Source of the DNA: Moniliella sp. 'wahieum'
Taxonomy: Eukaryota > Basidiomycota > Moniliellomycetes > Moniliellales > Moniliellaceae
Length of the DNA: 64,000 bases
Direction of reading: 5' to 3'
Assembly: GCA_003971905.1 (NCBI GenBank)
Contig: RSEE01000001.1
Location: forward strand, 496,001 to 560,000
The stretch's first letter is position 1. Each line of letters opens with the position of its first letter. The translations under genes were made by a program, and so were the position numbers. Shown here in pieces: positions 23,356 to 34,842 of this stretch. Under the pieces are notes generated by a model. The model saw only the letters and a list, made by a program, of their open reading frames with translations. It was not told where the DNA came from and searched no databases.

Positions 23356-24600
23356 ATGTCGAACCCTGCTTCCCGTCCCACTGTGCCCCTGCCCGCCGGC
23401 ACACCCGTCGCGTTCAAGCAGGATGCTCATTCTCTTCTCGCCATCCCGGGCCCCGTCGAGGTGACGGATGCAGTGCTGTACGCCAATGCGCACCCGTCGG
23501 TGGCGCACACTAGCCCTCCTTTTGTCAAGGTCTTTGGTGAAGCACTTGGCCACTTCCTTACGCTTCTGCGTGCGCCCCAGGACGCCGAGGCGATCATCAC
23601 CGCTGGCTCTGGCACACTGGGTTGGGACCACATTGCGTCCAACTTGGTCCACCCGGGCGACTCGGTCCTTGTCCTGTCGACCGGCTACTTTGGCGACGCA
23701 TTTGCCACTGCTTGCGGGCCTACGTCTTCCCCGACGTGATCGAGGCGCCAGTGGGCAAAAAACACACTCTGTCCGCTGTCCGCGAGGCGCTCAAAGCTCG
23801 TGCCTACACCGCCGTCTTGGTAACTCATGTCGACACCTCGACGGGTGTACTGAGTGATGCGGAGGGAATTGCGAGGGTGGTTCGGACTCATGCCCCCGAT
23901 GCCCTGCTGGTTTTGGACGGAGTGTGCAGTGTAGGCTCGGAGCAGATCGAGATGGGTGCGTGGGGCTTTGATGCTGTCCTGACCGCAAGCCAAAAAGGGA
24001 TTGGTTGCCCGCCGGGGCTGATGCTACTTGCCCTCTCCCGCGCGCGGTGCGGCATGCTGCGGCCAAGCGGGCCCAAGGCCAAGCGCCCCGGACCTATTTT
24101 GCCGATTGGCAACGCTGGTTGCCGATCATGCGCGCCTACCGTGCCGGCAAGCCAGCGTACTTTGCCACTCCGCCCACCAACTTGATCTATGCTCTGCACC
24201 AATCTCTCACTGACATGCTCGTCCCCGCGCCGACGGTTGCTCAGACGATTGCCACGCGTATTGCAGCCCACGCCTGGTGTCAGAACAGATCAAGACCCAC
24301 ATTGCCAGCCTGGGTTTGGCCCAACTCGCCGCGGGCAATGGTCTGGAGGACGGTGCACACGGCATGACCGCTGTCCGCTTCCCGCAGGGGTGGAAGGCCC
24401 GAAGGTGCTGGCCGCGCTGGGCAAGCGGGGCGTGGTGGCCGGCACAGGGCTGCACAAGGCATGCAAGGCTGAGTACTTCCGGCTGGGCCACATGGGCGTG
24501 TCGGTGACTGACGCGGCGCGTGGCGACACGGCGCGGTTGTTGGCTGCGCTCGATGGCGCCTTGGCCGAGGCGGGCTGGGGGCCAGCCCAACGTGCGGTTG
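23356..24600 (+). CDS. AGX1: Alanine-glyoxylate aminotransferase (class V, PLP-dependent)
   Basis: Transfers the amino group of alanine to glyoxylate, giving glycine and pyruvate. The ATG at 23356 opens MSNPASRPTVPLP; the fold begins LLAIPGPVEVTDAVL and continues with HPSVAHTSPPFVKVFGEAL, AIITAGSGTLGWDHIASNLV and HVDTSTGVLSD. VLDGVCSVGSEQIEM leads to the PLP-binding lysine in TASQKGIGCPPGL (Lys codon 23994-23996). FATPPTNLIYALH and EYFRLGHMGVSVTDAARGD complete the small domain. Several frames are used, with indels near 23,710, 24,050, 24,280 and 24,390. The stop is not resolved: the last conserved residues end near 24,580 and the open frame continues well beyond. Subcellular location cannot be judged without the true C-terminus. 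Confidence 0.92.
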
Positions 24601-25538
24601 CTGCGGCGGGGGACGGCTGGCACCTGCGCTGGGCAAGTGCAGGCCAAGTTGTAGAAGGAACAGCGAGGGACACAGAGGTCCTGGATGTCTGTTTGCATTC
24701 GAGTTTGGGGGGTTGCATTATTGCATTGCATCCATTGCATTGCCCTGCGCGGCAAGTGCCACAGTACACCCATAGGCAGGAGGCAACCGCCAAAGATCAA
24801 TATTCAAGCGCAAGCGGAGTGCTGGTGCAGTTCCTGGACGCCTGCGTCTGGCATCCATCTGGCCGGGGGTGGTGCCTGTCGGGACGTGCTCGGCTGCAGC
24901 AAAGCCCATTCGCCTCCATTGCGGCCCGGGGGCTACAAGGACGCTGTCATCGACGTGCTGCTGTAGGGCGCAGAGCTGGCTGGCTCGCACGGGCGCAGAC
25001 GGTCCGCAAGAGTCCGCCGCACCGGATCCAGCAGGAGCTGCGTGGCGCCAGCAGGGCGTCAGTGTGACAGCTCTGCTGCATAACGTCATCCCCACGTCAT
25101 CGATCATCGGTACCAGACCGGTGACATGTGACATGGTGCAGCTGCGAAAAGGGCAGCCAGTGTGGCCAAACTCAAGGGCGCCCCCCCACGGCCCCCACCT
25201 GTCGAATCACCACCTCTGCAGCCGTTGCGGGCAGCCCACCCGCACCGTCCACGGTCCACGGTCCATTCTGAGCGTGAAGCCTGCCCCGGAGGACCGACTG
25301 TCGTCATTGCTGCCGTGAGCGTGGGACGTGAGAGTGAGAAGGTGTGAACGGAGACCTCAACACCGTGGATTTTGTCACGCGCGACTTTATCCGTTCATCC
25401 GCGTTGTATCTGCGCGCACACGAGCGCGCTGCTCGGACCCAACATGGGTACGTCCTGCGCCCCAAAGTGCCCAATGTGGCCTTCCGACTGACCTTATCCC
25501 TCCCTTTCACCACCACCTCTTGTTCCGCTCTTCTTTCC
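24601..25538. other. Intergenic region upstream of the bZIP gene
   Basis: No gene recognised. Contains (GTGACAT)x2 at 25121-25134. Parts of 25,340-25,500 stay open in the frame of the downstream bZIP gene but lack conservation cues, so I start that gene at the later ATG. Confidence 0.4.
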
Positions 25539-27584
25539 ATGTCTGCCTCTTCCTCTTCCTTGCCGTCCCGCTCGCCCTCCCCCTCACCACTGCCAGCCTC
25601 CAACGGAGCTCCACGTGCCTCTCGCCTTCAGCTCGAACCCAATCCTTTTGAAGTCTCTTTCCGGTCACCGTCTGTCCGCTCGCACCCCACTCCTTCCAGC
25701 CCCTCGCCTCCTGCCAAGCCCAAGTCCAAAGAGTCCCCGAGCTCCACAATTGCTCCCGAAGCCCACTGTCGTTCTGACCCTACTTCCCCCTCCACAGCCA
25801 TCTCCCACACTTCCAAGGCCTGTGCAGACACTAGCAAACCCTCGCCTGAGAACCCCACAGGCAAACAATCTACCCTAGATGCACAGGCTGCCAACCAATC
25901 GACTGGCCTTGAATCACCGTTTCAGTCACAGCAACGCCCGCCTTCCCATGCCTCCGTCTCGGCCGAAGGCCGACCCAGTACACCGGTCCGCAGCCATGGC
26001 GTTAATTCGGGCTCCGTGTCCAGTGTTGGGTCAGGAACAGGTGGCGGCAGTGCTAGCACAGCCGCTACTACCTCTCTGCTAGCACCAGTGCACCCAAGGC
26101 GTTGCCAGGCATCGTCGCCCTCACCTCTCCGTCGGACGGAAGCCACCCATTCAATTGGGTCACCTCGCTCCGTGATGGCCCGCTGAGTCCCGCCATGCTC
26201 GGCGCTCCATCCGCCTCCCAGCAAGGGTTTGACGTGTCGGCGTTTCGCACGGGCTTGACCCCAGACATGCCCAACTTCAAGACCGGTCTTACGCCACTTG
26301 GATCAGGGATGAACGGGCCTCTCACCAATGCCAGCAATGCCGCTTTCCTTATGGCCTCTTCCAATAACGCCTCCAGTAGTTCCTCTGGCACCGTCGCCGC
26401 GTCGGGTACGCTTGCCATTAGTGCCCCTCCTTCCCAGGCTGGTGCACCAGCAACATTGACGCCCAACACGATCAACGCGTTGACCCAAGCCAGCACTCCG
26501 AAGCGTACCGCCAGCCACCAAACCGGAGCGCCTTTGGCAACGACCGAGGGATCGGCCGATTACTTTTCTGGCCGTGGTGTGAACGCTTCAGCGACAAGCG
26601 ACCGTCCTGGATCGCGGCTGCGCAACTCGGTCGTCCCCCAGGTCGCTGCTGACGGCGACGACGACCGTGCTGCACAGCCCAGGAATGGCTCGCCTTCGCA
26701 GCCCATGGTGCGTGGATCAACACCACCTAGTGCCAGCATTGCTCATTCGGCGGCTTCGGGACTGTACATGCTAAGCCGAGCCCACCATGAACTAACAAAG
26801 CGCGAGGGTCACACGGCTGCCGCCCAGGCGGCTGCGCAGGCTCTCCAGTCCATTCCATACCCGCCGATAAAAGAGGAGAGTGCCGAGGGGGCGACCAGTG
26901 CACAGTCCCGGGCTAAGCGCAAAATTTCGGACAACGCAGCAGAAGAGACCACCCCCTCCGTACCGGGCACGGGCAAAAGCCGGCCCACTGGGCGCGGCAA
27001 AAAGACTCGTGGAGAACCCAAGCGGGCACGCCAAATCAAGCACTCGCCTGAAGAGGAGAGCGACGAGGAAGCTTCGATTGGGCCTCACGGCGGCAATACG
27101 GAGGAAGAGAAGCGCAAGAACTTTTTGGAGCGCAATCGTCAGGCGGCCCTCAAGTGCCGGCAGCGTAAGAAGGTCTGGCTGCAATCCCTACAGCAAACGG
27201 TCGAGGCCTTGCGACAGGAAAACGGGATGCTGAAATCGACAGTGGAGGTGTTGCAGCAGGAGAGTGCGTATTTGCGCGCACAGCTGCTGCCCCACACGGC
27301 CACCAAGTATCCCAGCCGCCGTCGAGCATGCCCGCGGCCCCCGCCGCTCCCCCCTCCCTCCGGTACCCGGCTCCGCCTCCGGAACTGCCTCCACCTCAGT
27401 TCCTTCGCCCGGGCACACCTACCTCGCGCAAATGGCACGGCCTACCTTTGCCCCGCGCACACTGCCCTCTCATCCTGAGACGGCGGCAGAGTATGCGTAC
27501 GGTCAAATGCCGCCGCCTCCCCCGTCAAACGGGTTTAGGCAGCCGATTGCGCCGATAAATGGGAAAAAGATTGATGTGCAGTAA
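25539..27584 (+). CDS. ATF/CREB-family bZIP transcription factor, Atf1/Aft1-like
   Basis: Nuclear stress-responsive regulator; fungal Atf1 acts downstream of the Hog1/Sty1 MAP kinase. The ATG at 25539 (MSASSSSLPSRSP) is chosen because RLQLEPNPFEVSF soon follows, the conserved N-terminal box of this family. Next come FNWVTSLRDGPLSPAMLG and repeated TGLTP (FRTGLTPDM, FKTGLTPLG), matching the homologous stress/recombination region with Ser-Pro and Thr-Pro phosphosites. After a long Ser/Ala-rich stretch and a basic GKKTRGEPKRARQIKH segment, the bZIP lies at about 27,105-27,285: basic region KRKNFLERNRQAALKCRQRK, then a Leu zipper. The C-terminus is Pro-rich, ending KKIDVQ at 27584. Indels near 26,075, 27,300 and 27,415 shift frame. 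It would be a natural regulator of GPD1, by analogy only. Confidence 0.9.
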
Positions 27585-28668
27585 CCGAGACGGTCAGCCA
27601 GCGGGTTGTTTGCGACTCCACCCTCGGTGTCCTGCGTCGGTGTCCTGTGTCATCGGGCATCATATTTCCATTCGTTGTCACGCTTTGTGTCATTGACTGA
27701 CTCTGCCTGCTGTGTGTTCCTCATCCCCCCTGCCTCTCTGTCCCTACGATCATGACAGTTTTTTTGTCAAACTGTCCAACTGTCTCTCTGGTGGGTGTCT
27801 CTCGCGTTCGTTTTCTCTGCCTCTCTGTCTCCCTCGGCCTCTCGGTCTCGGCCCTGGTTCTGTCTGTCAATACTAGGAGGGTCTTTCAGCAGCCCCCCCC
27901 TTCTTAGTGCATATGCGCATCCTGTACCGTTCGGCTGCCTGTTATTGCTATTGGCGTGTGCGTACAGCTAATATAGCATGGCGGCACGGTGTGACCATAG
28001 CATTTTGGATCCTCTCCTCCAGCTTTAGAGGAGGGAGCCAAGGGCAGGGTGTGTAGCCGTTGGATGGGGCCCCACGTCATTCACCCGACATGTTGACAAC
28101 CTGACAAAACATTCCGCATCCGTCGCCGTTCCTACTCCTGCCAAGATAGTAGCTGCTTCTTTTCCTGCAGCGTTACCTTTCGGCCGAGACTGGCAGAGCG
28201 TGGGCCAGGTTGCAGCCCGCGTCCGATCCAACCCACCCCAGTCGGGCGACAACTGCGGGGGGCATGTTGCTTACTGGAGACGGAGGAGACGTGGTATAAC
28301 TGCCGCCCCCCGCAGGGCCAGTTGAACGTTCCACCTCTGGCAGCGCCAGCAATCTAGGCACTTGATGGGGACGAAGTGGGCGGAGAAAGGGCAAGAACGG
28401 GAGACGCGCCCCGTGGCATTGCCGTGGTTCGCGTGGCGCACCTTGGGTGAGAGCCTGCGCCAGCGATGGTCCCCCGCCTGAGACGCGGCACGGCTGGCAC
28501 GGCACGCAGAGGACGCAGGGCGGAGTGGCGAATGTTTACCGCCATTGCTCGCCCCCGGCCCTGGTTTATTACCTCAGCCGGGCGCGAGAGGGGAGTGCAG
28601 GCCTCCTGAGGCGCATGTGCTTTCTTGCCCGCACACCCTCCGACTCTGGCCGCGCCCTGGCCGCTCCC
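27585..28668. other. Intergenic region with a 3' hairpin
   Basis: Downstream of the bZIP gene is an inverted repeat at 27754-27776, GACAGTTT against AAACTGTC with a short T/G loop, plausibly within the 3' untranslated region. The rest is C/T-rich with no supported gene. Confidence 0.45.
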
Positions 28669-31600
28669 ATGCACGTCTCTGCAATGGGCAGCGTGCTGTC
28701 CACGCCTCCACCCGCCCTCTGGACCGCCGCCGCCGCCATCGCCGTGTCCACTGCCGCTCTCCGCCTCCGCCCCGCCCCTTCCGCCGTCAGCGCCTCCCAA
28801 CTGGTTGGCTTGGTTGTTGCCAGCGCTCTCGTCCTGCATGTCCCCTGGCCTGTGTGGGTGTTGCTGGCGCTACCTCTTTCAACGCTGGGGCGTTCGCCGC
28901 AGTACTGGCCCTTCCCATCCTCCTCGCTCTTCTCGAGCAGCGCTACGGCAACCTCGGTCCCCGCTCCCTGCCTCCCGTACGCCCTCTGCACCTTGCTACT
29001 CCAGATGGCCTCGACGCATACGTGGCCTCCCAGGCGCCGACATCCGATGCGCAAGAGGCCGAGGCGAGCCTGTGCAGTGTGCCATACCCGCTTCGTCCCG
29101 GCGTGCGCCAACTGATCGCCTATATCATGCGTGACTTTGTCCGCTCCTGGCACGCCCGGCTCCTGCCTCCCAGGACGAAACCGAATTCGCCTCGCCCGGC
29201 GCATTCCCCCACGCTGGAGGACAGTTTGTACATGGTGATCGACCAGGCGTGTGCGCGCCTGCAGCGGATGGACCTTGAGCGGCTGCTTACCACCAAGCTT
29301 CTCCCCGTGCTGACCGAACACGTGGCTCAGTTTCGCAAGGCCGAGATTACACTCCATGGCGGCGACGGCGACGTGACGCTCGATGGCTTGACGCAAACAG
29401 GACAAGACGACCTTTTTCTTGCCAAGGCGTACCGCTCTGGTCGGCTACATCCCGCGGTGTCTACGCTGGCCAGTGTTGCCAGTCGACCTAGCGAGATGCG
29501 GTACCTCTCAAGGCTGGTGGATCGGGTGCTGAAGGCGCTCCTTCCAGAGCGAGACTACAGCTGCTCGGTGCTCGCCGTGAGCCTTCGTGATATTCTAACA
29601 GGCACCGTGACCCAGCCGTTGCTTGACATGCTTTCCGACCCGGACTTTGTCAACCAGCAGCTCAGTCGCCGTGCTGGGGACGCACTGCAGGAACAACATA
29701 TGATCGAGCGACTGCGAGAGTTTCTCGATCAGCATGTTGACGACCCTCCACCTCCGCCTGTCCCTGCTGCCCCAGCTCCCCGGAAGACGGGTAATATGGG
29801 GCGGTATGATGCGCTGTTGGAAACGATTGGTAGGAAGCAATCGATCGTCGAAGTGCGGCAGTTGCGGAACGACCTCGAGACCCGGCAACGCAAAGTAAAT
29901 CGTTTTATTCGAATCGCGTCATGGCGCGTCTTCAGGTACTGAGGTGCGCTTGGCGCGCGTGTCAGCGCGCAAGATCCAACAAGCGATAAACAAGGCGGAT
30001 CACGCATTGCCGATCTTGGAGGCCATCTGCCGTCCCCTTCGCAGTCCCAACCGACCTTCCGCCATTTGGGTTTGATGTGGTGCTGCACAACTCGGCTGCT
30101 CTGTCATACTTTATGGAGTTTGAGGAGCGGAGGGACAAGTCCCCCGCTCTCCAGTTCTGGCTGGTGGTCAACATTTAAGGATCCACTCGAAACCGTTGAT
30201 ACGGATCTGGACAAAGAAGACGATATGGATATTGGGCTCGTTTTCCCTGAGCCTGGGCCTGGAGTCGACGCAGAGACGGTGCAAACACTCCGGGACGATC
30301 TGCAGCTGTTTTTGGATGAATATCTCTCCTCCCCTGCAGTCCCGATCCATGCGCGTGAACGGGAGGCGATTCAACCTTCCTTCGCAATGCCCAGGATCCT
30401 GAGAGTCGCAGCCGAATCACATCGACCGACGTACGCCGGACACGGCATGCTGTTATGCGGGCCCAGAACCAAGTCTACACAGCCATGAAAGAGGAGGACT
30501 GGCCGCCTTTCTCCCACTCCGAGCTCTACCACCAAGCACGGCAAGAATGGGCGCGCACCCTCAATGCGCTGCCCCCAGCCAAACCGTATCAATTGGTCGA
30601 GGGCGTTCGCCAGGATGATGCGAAAGTGGTGCGCGTGCGGCCGTGGACCAAAGGCGCATGCCGAGCTATTTGGTCAAGATGACGAAGATGCGCTCTTTGG
30701 TCAGACTGGCGGCAACAGCCAAGCCGCCCGCAAGACCAACTTGGACTACCTGACTGCCATTCAGACTCGAGGGAACGATGGTCGCTCGCCTCTCTTTCCG
30801 ACAATCTTTTTGGCGAAACAGATCCCCTGCACCCTATCCCGACCCCTGATAGGGGGGCCGATGGTATTGAACGAATGGATGCCATTCAGACCGCGCTGCA
30901 ATCTCTTATCCTCACCGAGCATCCAGAACCGTCACGGACGCAGCAAAAATCAGTTGAACGTCGTGACGAAGCGGGTCGACCCATCATGCCCGAGCTGCAA
31001 GACGCGGCGGTGCAAAGCTCAAATTGCCCCCAAGGCCGAGTTCACTTCCCTTCGCCAATTGGAGAGCGGGCCGAGCGGTTGAAAAGGAGGAAGAATTGTT
31101 GGGCAATTTGCTTCGCAATGCTGAGCAAACTGGCGCGAGCACAGAGCAAGTGCGGGTAATCCAAAAGTCTCAACGAGCCGTTGCCCGCGAGCTTGCCACG
31201 GTGTCGGTGCAGCGACGACAGGCCGAAGAGCATCGTACCTCGGTGTATCCAGACCACTTGGTTCCGGGTTTGGTGCGGGTGCTAATCCAGGCGTACCAGC
31301 TGAAGCGCGACGCAGACGGGCGCGAGTATGCCCACTATTTGATTGAAGTCCATCTCCTTCACCCTGGCGTAGGAGGGCGAGAGCCACAGTTGGCCTCAGG
31401 GTGGATTGTGCAACGACGCTACTCGGAGTTTTGGGCGTTGCATCAAGCCCTGAAGGATGTGATTCCGGGTGTGCGTGCACTCGAGTCTGAGCTTCCTGGT
31501 CGGCGTTTAGTGCCGATGACCTCACCCATGTTCTTGGACCACGCCGGGCTGCGCTCGAGCGCTACCTCCAACTGCTCGTCGCCAACGATGCGGCATGCGC

Positions 31601-32420
31601 TTCATCTGAGGTGTATGCCTTTTTGCGGAGGGGGCACCTACCCCGGCGGACCGGTGGCTGGACCCTCGACAAGTCGTAGTCTGCTCGATACATTCGTGAA
31701 GGGTGCCACGGGTGTGGCTGAAGGCTTGGACGATCTGATCAATCCAGCATCCATGTTTGATGCGGTGCTGCAGCAATTGTCAATGGAAAGTCCGCTGAGC
31801 GTCTGGGCCCCTGTCCCTTTGGGCCCGAGCTGGGCCTCTTTGGGCAAACGATCCGATGCTCAGTACAAGAGGCGCAGACTCGAACGCGACGCTCTCTCCA
31901 TTTCGGATCTGTTTATCGAGATTTTCGAACTACAGTCGGCCGACAACTGGCTCCGACGCCAAGCCGTTGTGATTGTTTTGCAGCAGCTGCTCGCCGGAAC
32001 GATTCAACGCCGTGTGTCCGATACCCTGACTAGTTGGACGTCGGTAGCAGCCTTGAATCGATACATCTCTCTGACGCGTCAGTCGCTCTGGCCAGGCGGA
32101 GAGCGGCGGCGTAAAGGAGGAGAGCAACGCCTGCCGGTACAAAAGGCAGAGACACGCGAGCGTGCCAACGAACAACTCTCAACCCTGATCCCTGGTACGT
32201 TTTCTTGTCTTTCCTGTGCCGCGTCACTCCTAACTGATCTGGGCCTGATTTTTCTGCCGCTTGAACAGAGATGGCGGCCAATATGATCGGCCGTCAAAAC
32301 GCTCGACGCGGTGTGCGTTGCCTGTTTGCCATGGTGCAAAACCAGCGACTCAACAAACATCTCCTGTATACCCTTCTGGACGTGATCGTCGACGAGCTGA
32401 TTGGCCAGCAACCCAACTGA
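28669..32420 (+). CDS. PXA-RGS-PX-nexin C protein, SNX13/SNX14/Mdm1-like
   Basis: Membrane-anchored sorting nexin; yeast Mdm1 tethers ER to vacuole. The ATG at 28669 (or 28684) starts an N-terminus with two hydrophobic stretches (SASQLVGLVVASALVLHVPW, then FAAVLALPILLALLEQ). The PXA domain covers about 29,090-29,720 (LRPGVRQLIAYIMRDFVRSW; CSVLAVSLRDILTGTV). The RGS domain starts at about 30,075 (FDVVLHNSAALSYFMEFEER) and ends near 30,570. The PX domain is at about 31,270-31,640 (SGWIVQRRYSEFWALHQALK). The nexin-C domain is at about 31,850-32,410, interrupted by intron 32195-32268 (74 nt), and ends LYTLLDVIVDELIGQQPN. Several indels separate frames, for example near 28,880, 29,940, 30,170 and 31,080. 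The full domain order argues for a single, otherwise complete gene. Confidence 0.9.
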
Positions 32421-33073
32421 AGGCCCACCGCTGCAAGAGACATTCGGAAACGACGAGCCGTGCAAGTATGCTTTCGATTCTATCATCCCTCATTTCACCT
32501 ACTATGAGGGATCGCTTCATGGGTTTTGCCTCTCTTGTATTTGGCCGAAAATCACCCTTGTCTGTTCCCACCTGTCAACTAGTACCCTCGGCTGATGTCC
32601 ACACCTTTCTCAGGCCACATACCCTCAGCTGCACCTCCCCTGATATCATCTTGAAAACTCCCCCCGCATTCAATCTTCAATCAATTCATTCGTCCCATAT
32701 TAGCACAGCGCATCAGAGAGCGGCAGGGGTTGTACCCCTGTGATAGTACCCAATGGTCAATGATGAGCAAGGCAGGACTGCTGATACTGAAGCTCTCAAC
32801 GGGTGTAGAATGTACTGATGTTTCATCGATCTTCAGTCGCGAAGGCAATCTGCTGCCGCGTCTCGACACAGACGGCCGAGGAGGGACTTCCTGTGGAAAT
32901 TCATTTGTGCCTCTCCCGATCGACAGCGACCCCCCCATTTAAACTGCATTGCAAGGAGAACCGTCCCTAATGGTACGACGTGATGTTTCATGCAGCTTGA
33001 GGACTGCCAGCAACAGCTTGTCTGGTCCTGGACAATGGGCCGAAGTGTTTGGGGGTGAACGTATGTTCCACAA
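32421..33073. other. Intergenic region between convergent genes
   Basis: Only presumed 3' flanks; no gene, repeat or RNA recognised. Confidence 0.5.
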
Positions 33074-34321
33074 TTACCTCCCGGCAGACGCAGCACTACT
33101 ATCATGCATATTCATGTTTGCTGATTGACGCGAAGCGGAAGCGTCGGAGGCAATACAGTCCGATAGGCATACGTGCATTTCTTTATTGCATGGACATTCC
33201 AAACAAAGGGCATTATGCGTTCCACTGAGGAAGGCTCTCAGATGGACTAAGTCCTTGATGCACACATCCAACGTCTTTTGCCACGTGTCAAACGACATGT
33301 GCAGCAGATCCGTGGCGTACGATGTATCAAGCACCGCATACGACTCTTGTGTCTTGATAGTAGATTCTTCCCATCCGTTAGGAAGACGAGTCTTCAGTTC
33401 AGGGAAGGTTTGCGCGATATGGTGAACGGCAGCACCCCAATTGAAAGCCCCGCCTGACAAAAGGAAGCGCTTGCCTCCGGCTGTAGGAGTCGCCATGGCC
33501 CGTACGTGGGCTTCGGCTACATCCGGGGCCGAGCAGAGAGGAAGACGGTCACCAGGCATTTCCGGCGCATTCGAGATAAGCTGCAAGGCCAAGGGGCAAC
33601 CACGTTAGCTCACAATACGCAAACGTCATCAGACGGAGTATACGCACATTGTAAATTGCAGCCGAGCTCGTGTTGAGTGTCTTGCGTGTCGCCCATGGAA
33701 GGCTGGTTCCATAGATCATGGGGGGATTGATCGTGGCAAGGTCGAACTGAGGCTTGTGCTCTTTGACAAAGTCCCACGCTGCCTTCTCTGCCAGCTTTTT
33801 GCTTGCACTATAGGCGACCGCCCCCCTTGTGCCAAGGCCTCGGCACGGCCAAACGGCTGCCAGTCTTGCGGGGTGTATGTGAAGCCTGGCCGATTGGGGC
33901 CGCCCTTAGTAAAGTCGGTGACAGCCGCAAACGACGAGGTAACCACAACACGGCGCACAGTGGGGGCTTTGGCTGCATAGCGTAGTGCGTTGAGCGTCCC
34001 TTCGACGGCCGGATGAAGCAGTTGGGCCTCAACATCGGTCACGTTGGTGATAACGTAGGGGGAAGCAACGTGCAGCACATACGTCACCCCGTCCATGGCC
34101 TCCGTCAGGTCCGAAGAAGCCGTATCCTTGACTTCAACCAACTCGACGCGCGCCTTGTCGGCCGGGTTTGCCAGGGCATTGTAGACGCGCTCCTGCGACG
34201 CAGCCAAACTGCGCACAGTGCCGCGCACGCGGTAGAGCTCGGGGGCGGCCAGGACGGCAGCCACAACGTGCTGCGCAAGGAAGCCGGTCGCACCGGTCAC
34301 AAGTACGAGGTCGCCGGCCAT
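33074..34321 (-). CDS. NAD(P)-dependent extended-SDR reductase, Gre2/dihydroflavonol-reductase-like
   Basis: Cytosolic oxidoreductase of the family that includes yeast Gre2 (methylglyoxal and aldehyde reductase). From the minus ATG at 34321: VLVTGATGFLAQHVV (Gly-rich cofactor loop), YRVRGTVRS (the Arg typical of NADPH users), HVASPYVI, VVVTSSFAAVTD and the catalytic Tyr-Lys pair in YSASKKLAEKAAW. ATINPPMIYG is also conserved. Intron 33581-33647 (67 nt, donor GTGCGT, CTAAC branch) precedes LISNAPEMPG. One missing G in a poly-G run at about 33,825 breaks the frame just before the catalytic Tyr. The last residues (about 60 after the conserved CIKDLVHL) have no evident counterpart in the family and may reflect another indel. 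Confidence 0.88.
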
Positions 34322-34842
34322 GGTTCAGGTGGTGGTGGAGCGAGCGGCTGGGATCGGCGGCAAACGGAGATGACGCGGACGGGGCGAACGGCGGGGCACC
34401 CTCGCTGGCGTAATCCGCAGAATCGGTGATCGACCACGAAGCGATAATCGGCAATCGGTTATCGGATCGTCTCCTCGTCTACCCGCCGGAACCTGCGGGA
34501 CGGCCGGCCGAGAAGCGGGAACGTGGAACCCGGCGAGCGCCGACGTGGAAACGTGGAAGCGCGGGACGAGCGGTGACCGGCCGGTGATAGATGAACCACA
34601 CACGATCCTTCATCCTTGCAGTTCGCCCCACGTGACTGCGCGGGCCGTGCGGGGGCAGGGGGCTGCCCTGTTACGTCAGCAGTGCGCTCCAGCGCACAGC
34701 ATGCGCCCGTAGGGTTGTTTCGAACGGCGCCAGTGTCGCCCTCGACCCCAGCCCAGCGGGAGGCGCGACCACAGCCCCGGGCGGTGCCCGTCGCCCGTCT
34801 CCACCACCTTCTCTTGGCGACCTCCTGCTGTGCTTGCCCACC
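34322..34842. promoter_or_regulatory. Divergent promoter region, reductase / PP2A scaffold
   Basis: About 520 bp between the two start codons. It contains a 7-bp-period stretch at 34444-34464 (ATAATCG, GCAATCG, GTTATCG), with a related AATCGGTGATCG just before it, and CGTGGAA-type repeats around 34,530-34,560. No TATA element is obvious. The PP2A side is C-rich. Confidence 0.5.
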
